Of a stretch of 64,000 nt of DNA, positions 35,921-46,070 are shown in pieces. Below the pieces are notes generated by a model. It was not told where the DNA came from and searched no databases. It worked only from the letters and a program-made list of their open reading frames with translations. This stretch comes from Pseudoneurospora amorphoporcata. Taxonomy: Eukaryota > Ascomycota > Sordariomycetes > Sordariales > Sordariaceae. Position numbers and translations under genes: made by a program. The number at the start of each line of letters is the position of its first letter. The first letter of the stretch is position 1. The stretch is taken from NCBI GenBank assembly GCA_033297205.1, contig MU859136.1, positions 1-64,000 on the forward strand, given 5' to 3'.

Positions 35921-36098
35921 CCTTGCCTTCTCAGTTTCACACCGTCACACAACTCGACCAATACAAAGCCCCAACCACCCACCACCCACCGCGCACGAGC
36001 AACACAAAACCCATTATTACCCAACACAAAGGAAATCGTGACAAGACCTAGCAACAACAACAACTACAACAACAAGGAAATCAAAATTGACCAGAATC

Positions 36099-37153
36099 TC
36101 ACAGCAAAACCATTCCCAGAGCCGCGAAAACACCCAATCCCACCGCGGGGCCCTGCAACGGAACCTTGCCAGCCGCAGCGGTAGGCACCGCAGTCGCCGT
36201 GTGGGTGGTGGTGGAAGTGGTGGTGGGGGAGGTGGTTGGGGTAACGGTGGTGGTTGTGCCGGTGGTGGTTGTGCCGGTGGCGGTGGTGGGGGAAGTGGTG
36301 GTGGGGGAGGGGGTGACTGTCACGAATTGATGATGATTAGTATGGCGAAGTTGAGGGTTATAGGGGAAATTAGACATTAGGTCCAAGTGAAGAGAGTGTG
36401 TGTGAAGAAGGTGTGTAGAAGAAGAAAAGTAGTGAGAATGTGTGGCTCAAGAGTGGGAGTCAAGTTAAAAATCCCAAGGGGGCAATAAGTGAATGACCAG
36501 CAGGCGGAGGTAGCATACGAGGAAGCTCCTCATGATTCCGCTTGTGCTCATTCATTCCGTCTTTCATACTCATGCACATACACACTCCTCGGGAAAGGGG
36601 TGCAATGAGTGTACAGGACGAGGAGGCTGGATAGGAATAGGCGCTCTTGGGGGAGGGAACGGAGGGAAAGTGATCAGAGGAGGAGGAGGAGGTTGATGCG
36701 GATGATGATGAGGTAGATGTATGTTATCCCGCTCAACCAGAGCGTCCCATTCCCGATTCAGCCGTCCCCCGTGGCCCCCCCTAGCAGGCGCAGGCGCAGG
36801 CGGAGGAATGCTTGCTGTAACGCGAGGTGGTGGTGGTGACGGGAATTGGAGCATGCAAGAGTCTAGACAAGACTGGAGAGGTTCGTTGGGAGGTGCTGTG
36901 ACAAAAACAAAGAAACAGTTGGGATATATCTGCTGGGATATAATAAAGGAGAAATACCAGTGTGATGACGATCAAGGAAAGGGGAAAGGCAGTGAGCAGG
37001 ACAATGGACGAAAGAAAACTTACCCGTAGCAGGTGAGGTCGGCGAGGTCAGTACAACGGTGGTCACTGGCACCAATGTGTCCGTGGTAATAGTGGTTTGA
37101 GCGGCGGCGAGGCCGGCAGCGCCGAGAGCAGCGAGGAGAGTTGAGGAACGCAT
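36099..37153 (-). CDS. Small secreted, probably GPI-anchored Ser/Thr/Pro-rich protein
   Basis: The N-terminus (MRSSTLLAALGAAGLAAAQ) is a classical signal peptide with cleavage after AAAQ or AAA. The mature region is almost only Thr, Ser and Pro, suited to O-mannosylation. The C-terminus has a small-residue site (AAAGKVPLQG) followed by a hydrophobic tail (VGLGVFAALGMVLL), typical of GPI attachment. The preferred model uses minus-strand exons 37153-37024 and 36316-36099, giving 115 residues. The donor is GTAAGT, the branch ATACTAATC and the acceptor GACAG. The implied intron of 707 nt is exceptionally long for this genome and contains a further open frame with its own good acceptor (see findings), so alternative splicing or an extra exon is possible. 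Likely a cell-wall or surface protein; no specific function is claimed. Confidence 0.72.
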
Positions 37154-38488
37154 TTTGCTTGCTTGACTTGGTGGTTGTTTTCGCTTTGGTGTTTTTGTTT
37201 TGGTCGGTAGCGAGTGATGTGATCCTCTTGCTTGAGATTGTCTTTCTTGGAAAGCGAGAGCAGGAGTAATAGGAAAAGAGGATGGTGTTCGAAAGGTGAG
37301 ATAGATGATGGAGATACGAAGGGAGAAGACGGCTAATAAAGGTTCAAGGGAAAGAGGCTGGGGGAGGAGGGATCAGATAGGGACAATGTAGGATATGTCT
37401 GGATGATGAAAGAGGAGCTGCGTATGCCTAGCGGTTTGAGTCAAGTTGACATCCCGGATGAACACTATGAGCTGAGGTCATCTTGGACCACCTTGGGGCA
37501 GTGAAGGTGCTTTAGGGAGACAATGTACAACATGATGCTGACAACAATACGTCACAGTGACTGGCATGAGCTCTTCGAGCAGGTGAGGAGTTCCTAGACT
37601 CAATGTGCAGTCCTAGGACGGCGGAAAATGGAAGCGGCCTCCGAAGTCAAAGAAAGCCCCGTGTTACCGATAATGAGTACGCGTCGTCTCTCCATCTTCG
37701 CGTGCTCTCCGGCCTGAGAAAGGTTGAACGTTGGGAGTTGCAGAAAAGAGGCCGGAGCGGAGAAGTTCCCTTGATGTAGGGTCTGACGTCCGACCGTCAG
37801 TGCTCGAGCCTCCGGGACAACACTCCGGAGAAAGGAAGAGGAAAGAGGAAGTGTCAAGGAAGTGGTTTCGAGAGAAGAAAGCGGTTCTCGAATCGTGCTT
37901 TATGCCCGTCGTCACCCACCGCATCATGACCGAGATACTAACCAGGTTCTGGTAACATAATGACCCATTAGCGCGTCACTGCAAATCTGCTTCAGTAACC
38001 AAACGTTAGCGCAATAACGCCGAGCACAGAAGTCGGTATCATATCACCTGGCTCTTAACCAAATCCATAAACACCTTGGACCGTTTCATCCCACTCCTTT
38101 GGCTGACCGATAGATACTCTCGGCCGCATGTTTCAGTCAAGGTCCATCGCCATCGAAGATGCTCCGGCCGCAACAAGAAGACCCGCCGATTCCATCGCAA
38201 AGGCCCGACCGAGTTGACGGCCAGTTCCTCCGTACCTTTGCTACACATCCACCGCTGTTCGACAACCATGTCCATAAACACCAGGCATCCATCGGTATGA
38301 CATCTGGAAAGACTCTTCCAGCTAACCAGACAAACCAGAATAAAGCAACGAGAAAACACATCCACCACCTAGATGAACACAAATCTATTCATCGCTAAAC
38401 TTTTAACCATCCGTCCTTGATATCATACCCACATACACATAACACCAAAAATCGTAACCCACCACATCACACCTCCCCATTCATTCAT
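37154..38488. other. Promoter of the small secreted-protein gene and LeuRS 3' region
   Basis: Both neighbours are on the minus strand, so this holds the upstream gene's 3' UTR near 38488 and the secreted-protein promoter near 37154. Open frames are short and unsupported. Nothing else was seen. Confidence 0.5.
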
Positions 38489-41400
38489 TTAAACATTGGT
38501 AAAGAAAAAGCTAGGCTGGCCGGGCAACGCCGCCTCAGCCATCGGGGCAGTAACCTCAATCTCCTCACCACCGTTCGTCAAATCCTTTCCGGTCTTGCTG
38601 CCCTCCTCGACAAGAACAACCTGCACGCTCTCCAGACCAGCAGTCCTCTTCAAACCAGGGATCATAGCCAACAAGGTCGCCTTCTCATCAAACGACAGCT
38701 TGCGGCTAAGGATCTGCTCAGCGGGCTCGCCGCTCTTCAACCTCTTCTTGAGCTCCTGGACAAAGGGCATGGCCTTCTTCATCTCGCCCATCTTGGCGAT
38801 GCGGCCGTTGAGCTCCTTATCGTCGATCTTCTGGGCGCCCGTGGCGGCGTCCCAGACCTCAGACAACAGGTCGATGTACTTGGCCTGCCAGGTGGGGAAG
38901 TTCTCAGTCGCAAAAATGGTGAGCTTCTTGGGCTTCTTGGGGTCGAAGTCGGACTGGCGACCCTTGGCCATCTTCTTGAGCTGGGCGGCCTCGGCCGAGT
39001 TGATAGCCGAAGAAGTGGTGCGGACGTAGTCGCGGGCGGCGGTGAGGGCCGGGTTGGCGGCGGGGACCTCGGGCCAGAGGGCGAACTGGATGGACTTGGG
39101 CTCGCCGAGGCATTCTTGCCAGACGTAGTCGGCCCAGTGAGGGGCGATGGGGGTGATGACGAGGGCCTGCAGATAGAAGTCAGCATGAGGAAATCAATAA
39201 CTAACAGTCACCTGAAGAGGCTACGCACCTGAAGACGGATGTACTTGGTGACCAAGTCCTTGTGAAGAGGAATGCCAGCAGCAGCGCAAGCCTCACGGTA
39301 CATATCACGAGCATTCAAGAAATCGTAGTGAGCGGCCTTGAGGGCAAGCTTGTACGAGGTCTCCTCGTAGTGCTTGCGGGCCTCGCTGACGAGGGCGTTC
39401 ATCTCGTTGTCAAACAGGGCATCCTGGAAGCTGTTGAGCTCGCCAGTGCGGAGAGACTCGTCCTTGAGAGTCTCCTCGATCCACTCCTTGTTGGTGTAGA
39501 ACCTGAGAATGGTGTTGTCTGCAACGTCTTCGACAAAGTTGGAGTCGGAGATACCATCACCGGCATCGGCAAGAGCGACACGGGCGGCGTCGGCACCGTA
39601 CTTCTTGACGACGTCGTCGAGGGTCATGAAGTTGCCGGTAGACTTGGACATCTTCTCGCCGTTGAGCTGCAAGTGGCCGTTGGCACGGACAGACTTGGGC
39701 CAGTACTCGCGGGGGAAGAGGGCGATGTGGTTGTACAGCCAGAAGGTCAAGTGATTGGGGATGAGATCCTTGCCGGAAACACGGATGTCGAGGGGATAGA
39801 AGTACTGGAACTCGCGGCGCATCGAGTCGAGAGTCTCCTTGGGGATGCCGGACCTGGCGACCAAGTCGTCGGACAGCTCGGTGCGGCAGAAGACGTAATC
39901 CCAGACCTCATCGATCATTTGCTCGGCGCCAATGTTGCCCTTGCCCTTCTCACGACCGAACAGGTCCTTGTGCAGCCAGTGAGCGATGGTGTAGTAGGCC
40001 ATGTAGACGGTAGAGTCAGAAAGGGACTCGACAAGGAAGTTGTGGTCCCAAGGAAGCTTGGAGCCGAGACCGTAGGTACGGGCGCAAGCCCACTGCTTGA
40101 GCCAGCCGATGACGCCCTTGAAGGCGTGCTGGGTGTCGGCGTAGTACGTGTTGAGGCCCTTGCCGTCCTTGTTCTCAACGTAGTCGTAGAGGACGGTGCG
40201 CCACGAGTCCTCGCCGTAGTCGATGTACCACTGGTCCATCAGGGCAACGGAGCACTCATCCCCGGAACGGGAGACGACCTTGTTCTCGGGCTCCGAGTAG
40301 GCGAAAGCGTCACCGGCGTCGATGAGCTGCTGGCGGACCTTGGGCTTGGCGGTCTCGACCTTTTCGCCCTTGAAGTCACCGTAGTTCATGACGCCCTGGT
40401 AGAAGCCCTCCTTGTAGGCGAGCTCCTTGGCCTCGAGAAGCTGCTTGGCATCCTTGGGCGAGTTGATCTTGAGCTTCTTGACGAGGTAAGGGGCAAGGAG
40501 GTCCGAGGTGGGGGTCTTGATGACCGAGATGATCTCCTTGTCGACCCACTCCTTCTGGATGCCGTAGAACTCGGGCTTCTTGGCGAGCTCAGTCATCATG
40601 GCGCAGTCGTCGGGGGAATCCGAGGGAACGGAGGTGACGACACCAGTACCCTTGGTGGCAAGGACGGTGTCCATGGGGAGGACGTAAACCTCCTTGTGAA
40701 CGGAGAGGGGAGCGTTGACGAGGGTGCCGACGAGATCGGAACCGACGACATCAGCAGCCTTCTCAATGACGCCCTCCTTCTCGAAAATGCCCTGGTAGGC
40801 CATGTTCTTGGCAGCGCGCTCGGTGATGACAAAGTACTCGTTCTCCGAGGCCTTGTAGACGCCGTACTTGAGGGTAGGGCCGACGAAGCAGCAGACCTGG
40901 CCGTACATGGTCTCGGGACGGAGGGTGGCGGGGCAGAGGTAGACGTTGGCGCCGTCGGGGAGCTTGCCCTTGAGAGCCTCGGCAGCCTTGGGAGCCCACT
41001 CCTTGACCTTGAGCTTGAGGGCCGTGTACTCCTGGGGAAGGACACCCTCACCCTCGCTACGGTCGTGGTCCATGCAGGGCTGGCCGTCCTTGATGGAGTA
41101 GATGGTGTAGCGCTTGCCGAACTTGATCTTGTTGAGCTCCTTGAGACGGTTCATCTGCCAGCGGACAAAGGCATCGTAGTAGGGGTTGGCGTCGGTGGTG
41201 ACGAACTGACGGCGCCAGTCGATGCGGGCACCAAAGTTGGTGAGATCCTTCTTGCACTCGGGAGGGAAGAACTGGAGCCAGTACTGGGGGTCGGCGAACT
41301 TGTGAATCTCCTGGACGGGAATGCCCAGAGACTTGAGGATCTGGAACTGGTACTTGGCGCCACCCGTCTTTGCGACCGTCTTGCCCTTTTTGGCGTTGAA

Positions 41401-41925
41401 CTTGGACACGTCCTCCTTGGACTTGGGAGCAGCAGCAGGGGCAGCAGCAGCACCCTCGACGACCACCTCGTCCTCCTTGTAGCGCTCAAACTCCTGGCCG
41501 AACATGTCAATCTCCTTGACCAGCTTGTCGGCCGAGGCCTTGATGGGCAGACCGGTGCAGTGGTAGCCCTGGGGGAAGAGGGCGCGCTTGCCCTGCATGC
41601 GGGCGAAGCCGGTGTGGTACTCGATCTTGGAGAAGCTGAAGGCGTGGCCGGCGTGGAGGCGGCCGTTCATGTAGGGGTAGGCGATGGTGCCGAAGAACTT
41701 GGGGTGCTTTTCGCGCAGCTCATCGGGGGTGATGGCGTCGAGAGGGAACTCGGCAGTGGAGGGGGCATCGACCTCGAAGACGCCGTCCTGCTCCCATTTT
41801 TGCTGGTACTTCTTCTCGATCTCGACGAGGGTGTCTCTCTTTTCGGTGCCCTTGAGCTCCTTGGTCTTGGAGGCGGAGACGGAGAGGTTGGCGACGCCCT
41901 TGGCGACGGCTGTTGTGTCGGCCAT
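38489..41925 (-). CDS. leu-6: Leucyl-tRNA synthetase, cytosolic
   Basis: Charges cytosolic tRNA-Leu. Two exons on the minus strand, 41925-39229 and 39166-38489, are separated by a 62-nt intron with GTGCGT donor and CTGCAG acceptor, giving 1124 residues. The class I signature HIGH appears as HAGHAFSF near residue 95, and KMSKS as GEKMSKSTGNFMTL near residue 758. A CP1 editing domain of the eukaryotic/archaeal type lies between them. The anticodon-binding region and the C-terminal extension typical of the cytosolic enzyme follow (PIAPHWADYVW across exon 2). There is no mitochondrial presequence after the chosen ATG (MADTTAVAKG). The open frame runs further upstream, but only from a non-ATG codon. 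Codon bias is strong, as expected for a highly expressed gene. The symbol follows Neurospora usage from memory. Confidence 0.96.
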
Positions 41926-42660
41926 GTTTTTTTTGTTTATGTGGTGATGTCTGGTCTTGGTGAATTCGGGAAAGGGAGAAAAAGACCGAAATCGGCAACC
42001 CGGACTGCGAATTCTCTGCGTGATTCTCAAAGTGTTAGAAACTGGACATTGACTCGTAACAAGCACACGCGACAAGCCAGATGTAGGAAAGAGTGCTGCT
42101 TGGACGGGATGACTGACCTGTGGAATTGAGTCAGATTCCGAAATTTGGGACGAAACAACGGCAACTTCTCTTTCGCCTGTTACAATTCTTTGGAGGGGCA
42201 CTGCAACCACTGTAACACGCGGGGTCAGTGCAGGTCAGGCACGGATTGGCACGGATTGGCACGGCAAGACGACGGCAGGCCTAGACAGCTGGCTCCACTC
42301 TCCTTGCCGCGACTAGTCTAATGTTTTAGTAAAAGTAGCAATATGTGGCTTAGTCACAGAGGCATCGTCTGGTCAACTGCCACCAGCCGCAACCTAAACA
42401 GTCCAAACCTCTTATCTTATCGACCACCTCGAAATGGCCTCGGATCCCGCTCCATCATGAACTCCGTCATGAGCTCCATCCCTCTCGCTCGTCGATGACC
42501 AGTCTTCCCTGTCACTGACTCCCTTCCAATCCCCATCAACTCCATTATTACACGACTCGTATATACCATACCGTATACGTATCGTCATCACCGTCACTTC
42601 ACTTATATACTACAACTGAGACTCACTTGGCTATACACCTCCTCCCATACACGGACGACA
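41926..42660. promoter_or_regulatory. Divergent promoter region, LeuRS / small membrane protein
   Basis: This 735-bp region separates opposite start codons. A short direct repeat, GGCACGGATT twice and then GGCACGG, lies at 42238-42264. No TATA box or named site was recognised. Confidence 0.5.
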
Positions 42661-42933
42661 ATGTTCCGAACAGCAATCCGCCAAGCCGCCCAAAAGACAT
42701 CAAAATCGAACCCCGAGCTGCCACAAGCAATTGTCAAACTCCCGCACATCAGCCCGGCCCTGCTCACACAGTACCCAGCCAAGAAAATATGGCCTCCGGA
42801 TTTCAAGACCATGAGCCCGCAGGAACAGCTCAGGTACGAGAAGCGGTACAAGAGGAAGATCCACCACATTGCGCAGAGGCCGAAATGGAACAAGATGGTG
42901 CAGTTGGCGCAGTTGGGCACTATTAGTTGTATG

Positions 42934-42985
<52 letters not shown>

Positions 42986-43297
42986 AACTGATGACCTAAT
43001 CAATGTTGACTGATACTGTATGTAGTTGTCCTCATTTACTGTGTTTTGTTTGCGGATTGGAAGGATGAGAGACAGCCTTTTTATGAGGTATGTTTGCCCC
43101 CCTGTTCATCATGTTTGATGATGATATGATGGCCTATGACTAACTTGATAAAAAAAAAAAAAAAAAAAAAGTTCCGAGAGTGGTTCTGGAACTCCCTGGG
43201 CTTCGACTATGAAGCTCCCAACAGGCCCGTTCCCAAGATTCGGTCTGAGGAATCGCAGGCTAGCGTCCAAGGCGGGTCTCGTACTCGGCAGATGTAG
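42661..43297 (+). CDS. Small single-span, probably mitochondrial inner-membrane protein
   Basis: I do not recognise a characterised family. Exons 42661-42928, 43026-43087 and 43172-43297 join in frame to give 151 residues. The N-terminus (MFRTAIRQAAQKTSKSN) is basic, lacks acidic residues and fits a mitochondrial presequence. A soluble region rich in Lys/Arg/Tyr (QLRYEKRYKRK) leads to one hydrophobic span at about residues 82-100 (LGTISFVLIYCVLFADW). A conserved-looking tail follows (FREWFWNSLGFDYEAPNRP). The layout suggests a small organelle membrane protein such as an assembly factor or accessory subunit. Intron 1 contains an uninterrupted T49 run, and intron 2 ends with A21 directly before the acceptor G. 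The coding model is supported by exact phase agreement at both joins. Confidence 0.82.
42936..42984. repeat. Poly-T homopolymer, 49 nt, in an intron
   Basis: An unbroken run of 49 T lies seven bases after the 5' splice site of the first intron of the small membrane-protein gene. The exact length may vary with sequencing or assembly. Confidence 0.9.
43150..43170. repeat. Poly-A homopolymer, 21 nt, abutting a 3' splice site
   Basis: Twenty-one A precede the G that completes the AG acceptor of intron 2 in the small membrane-protein gene, so there is no pyrimidine tract. Confidence 0.9.
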
Positions 43298-43444
43298 ACC
43301 TAGTGTTGGACAAGAGGTCTGAAGCTTGGGATTGACTGGACCAAGCTGAAATTGTATCATGCTTTGTATAATATCGTTGTGTGGGTGTTTTGGCGTTGAA
43401 ATACCTTGGGGAGGTGTGTGTGGGTATATATGGTTTCTCCCTCC

Positions 43445-44089
43445 TCATCGCCCACTCCAAACAAAATTGCCTCCCATGCCCAAGCCAGCCCCCAGACCAC
43501 TTCCCAATCCCATGCCGGCTCCCCTACTCTCATTAACGGGCCTCTTGGCCACCGTCCCCTGGGCCCTCACGCCTTGCACGATCCTGTCCATATTGGTCTC
43601 AATCACGACGCCTCCCACTATCATCTCGCCTAGTGTGGCATGCAGCGTCTCAAAGTTGAAGATGAGATCCAGCTCGCACACATTCTCAAACAACCGGTCG
43701 AGCGATTCGACGTAGACTTGGATCAGGTCGATCAAGGCCAGCGGCGACTCGGTGGATGTCGAGATGATGATAAAGTAGAGAGTCGCGTAGTTGCGGTACG
43801 TCACGAGAGAGGGGACGTCGTTGTGTGGTTCGGACGAGGAGGAGGTGGAGGTGCTGGAGGCGGCGAGGAGGGGCGGCAGGGGGAGGAAGTTGCACGAGCC
43901 TTTGGGGCGGTTGGCTACGAGGGTGAAGATTTCCGAGATGAGGCGTTGTTGGATGGATGTGTCCTGTTAAATGTTTGTTAGTGATGGCGACGTCCGCGAA
44001 GGGGAAGCAAAGGGACGTACAAGTTGAGTGTAGAATTTGGTGAGGCGTGGTTGGCCTTGGCCGTTGAAGACGAGGAATGCGTTGATCAT
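43445..44089 (-). CDS. aps3: AP-3 adaptor complex sigma subunit
   Basis: Small subunit of the AP-3 adaptor that sorts cargo from Golgi/endosome to the vacuole. Exons on the minus strand, 44089-44021 and 43963-43445, give 195 residues. The first exon encodes MINAFLVFNGQGQPRLTKFY, the longin-like first strand of sigma adaptins. The second exon begins with the AP-3 type DTSIQQRLISEIFTLV, and CNFL follows shortly after. A Ser/Thr-rich insertion precedes the conserved core (YRNYATLYFII, DLIQVYVESLDRLFENVCELDLIF). A Gly-rich tail follows. The typical sigma length is 140-160, and the insertion plus tail explains the excess. RPKGSCNFL in place of other adaptors' sequences supports AP-3 over AP-1 or AP-2. 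Confidence 0.93.
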
Positions 44090-44857
44090 GGTGGGTTTGC
44101 GACAGACTGATAGTGTGTTGGAGGACGACGACGCGCTTCAAGACATTGAAACGAGGAATGAATGAATGAATACGACCGAGAACCTCGTCGGACACTTGCA
44201 CTTGGCGGCAGTCCAGTCACAGGGCATTAACAGTGAGTGGCTCTTTGGCTGCAGTGGATGTCAATCTGGAACTTGGGCCGGGCGATCAGAGTGTCGGGTG
44301 GTGGGGTGCGATGACGTGCGGCTGTACCCGCCCAATCCGCAGAGACATGCGCCTAGCAGACGGCAGCAAACAGCAGGGAGCAAGTATTAAGAGGGTACCT
44401 GTATCAATGCGTGATTTTGCTAGAGATTACATGTCTTTACGCATTATCAAACTTCCCGCTGTTGCTAAGGCGTGACCGCGTGCCTGCCGATGCTTCCCTT
44501 TCAAAAAAGCTGGGGAAAGCTCTGGAGTGGGGCATCAATGGCACGATAGCGTCGAGCTTCGGGACGATAAGGTAGTCTTAAATGGTTCGATTAGGCGGGA
44601 ACGTATTATTGAATTGGTTCAATCCGAGGAAGTTGCAACTCGAGACTGAAACTCCATCTTTTCTTCAAGGTTCCTCTTGTTACCTTAATTAATCTTGGTT
44701 GTGTTCTGTCCCGTGACCTGATTCACTCGTTTTACTTATCAAAACTAGCACGCGACAACTTCAACTTTGAGCTTTTTTCCAGCTTCAACTTTCTCTCTCT
44801 CTCCCCGCAAACCACAACTCTCAACAACATCACCACCACCACAGACGATCGATCATC
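44090..44857. promoter_or_regulatory. Divergent promoter region, AP-3 sigma / frataxin
   Basis: This 768-bp region separates opposite start codons. On the frataxin side, 44784-44850 is a CT- then CA-rich leader. No gene or RNA was seen. Confidence 0.5.
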
Positions 44858-45550
44858 ATGCCGCGTTCAATCGTCACCAAGGTTGCCCGCGCAACTCTGC
44901 GGTCTCTCCAAATCTCCCGCAACACCCGCATCAGTTACACCCCATTCGCCGCCGTTTCAGTGCTCCCAAGAGCCACAGTCCCCCGTTTCTACTCAACCGC
45001 CGGCCCCGGTGGCAACATAATCACTCCCGACAAGCAGCCCGCCCAGCCCAAGGAAGATGCCGCTCCCAGCGTTGTCGGCGCCGCCACCGAGTTGACGGAC
45101 GACCAGTACCACAAGCTCGCCGACCAGTACATGGACAGACTCGTCACCCATCTCGAAGAACTTCAGGACGAGCGGGATGACATTGACGTTGAGTACTCGG
45201 TATGTCATGCTCTCATTCGCATACATGTCAGAGCCAGAGAGTCTGACCGTCTGCAACAACAACAACAACAACAGGCCGGCGTCCTCACGGTGTCGTTCGA
45301 CGACGGCATCGGCACCTACGTCATCAACAAGCAACCGCCCAACAAGCAGATCTGGCTTTCGTCGCCCAAATCCGGCCCCAAGCGCTACGACTATGTGGCG
45401 TTGGGTGACGGCCAGAACGAAAAGGAGGGTACGGCCAAGGGCGAGTGGGTGTATCTGCGAGACAAGTCGACCATCAACCAACTCTTCCGTGATGAGCTAC
45501 AGATCGATCTTAGCATGCCGGTCGGCAATTACGGCGAAGAGGAGGCTTAG
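44858..45550 (+). CDS. yfh1: Frataxin, mitochondrial iron-sulfur cluster assembly protein
   Basis: A matrix protein that activates the Nfs1-Isu1 iron-sulfur cluster machinery and influences iron handling. Exons 44858-45199 and 45275-45550 give 205 residues. The N-terminal ~50 residues are Arg/Ser-rich with no acids (MPRSIVTKVARATLRSLQ), a mitochondrial presequence. The frataxin fold starts near residue 80. Helix 1 carries the acidic ridge (LEELQDERDDIDVEYS), which is joined by splicing to AGVLTVSFDDGIGTYVINKQ, then NKQIWLSSPKSGPKRYD. These are the sheet residues that bind the scaffold protein. The intron is 75 nt, in frame and open, and ends in a CAA repeat rather than a pyrimidine tract; retention would put about seven Gln inside the fold. 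Confidence 0.96.
   Translation: MPRSIVTKVARATLRSLQISRNTRISYTPFAAVSVLPRATVPRFYSTAGPGGNIITPDKQPAQPKEDAAPSVVGAATELTDDQYHKLADQYMDRLVTHLEELQDERDDIDVEYSVCHALIRIHVRARESDRLQQQQQQQAGVLTVSFDDGIGTYVINKQPPNKQIWLSSPKSGPKRYDYVALGDGQNEKEGTAKGEWVYLRDKSTINQLFRDELQIDLSMPVGNYGEEEA
45254..45274 (+). repeat. CAA/CAG triplet repeat at an intron 3' end
   Basis: Six CAA units and a final CAG form the last 21 bases of the frataxin intron; the CAG is the acceptor. The repeat is in frame with both exons. Confidence 0.85.
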
Positions 45551-46070
45551 GGAGGCCGTGGTGGGGTTGTCATGTTGTCCTTGCGGAACACGGGTACATG
45601 TGAGCAAACGAGGTTAGTTTGAGCGAGCGTGTTAAACGAATCTAGGTTATGGGAAGGGCATCCTCAAGGATCAAGGTTGCCATGTTATTGGGGTGTTGAT
45701 GCCTTTCAAGGGGATGGTGTGTATAGTATTATTATTATCTGCATTGTGTTCATGGCAAGGAGCTGAGGGATTGCATTTTCTAGGCGGATAACACCTCGAT
45801 GATCAGAGCGTTGAGTTCACCAACTATCAAAGTCACATCAGGCATCACAACAAACAGCCAGTGAGGAGGGGTCCTGTAGGCCTCGTGCATGGCCGCCTGC
45901 GACAGCCCGCGCGCGTAGACAGACGTCACACAATTGGACCTTCTCGTACATTATAAAACAGCGCGTTGGGCCGTGCTTGTCAACACCACGTTGCATCTTT
46001 TTACTCCTCAACTTCATCTCATCACCCCTTCTTACGCTCCAACATCAACTTGGACCACAAAACCGCAACC
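45551..46070. promoter_or_regulatory. Frataxin 3' region and tetraspanin promoter
   Basis: Both genes are on the plus strand. A TATA-like TATAAA at 45952-45957 lies 114 bp before the tetraspanin ATG, followed by a CT/CA-rich leader. No other gene was seen. Confidence 0.5.
45952..45957 (+). promoter_or_regulatory. TATA-like element upstream of the tetraspanin gene
   Basis: TATAAA occurs in the sequence cattataaaaca, 114 bp upstream of the start codon, at a distance compatible with a short leader. Assigned by sequence match only. Confidence 0.4.

Larger units (their letters stand above)
35216..36098. other. Region between tRNA-Trp and the 3' end of the Ser/Thr-rich protein gene
   Basis: No gene is supportable. 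It contains a small tandem array of CGACACAA units (35882-35905, with degenerate continuation to 35920) and a CA/CC-rich stretch to 36060 on the plus strand, which is the 3' UTR of the minus-strand gene beside it. Confidence 0.5.

Noticed and set aside
39262..42129. 955-codon open frame on the plus strand
   Set aside because: It is antisense to LeuRS. Strong codon bias in LeuRS removes codons that would read as stops on the other strand. The translated sequence is Val/Gly/Leu-rich with no family.
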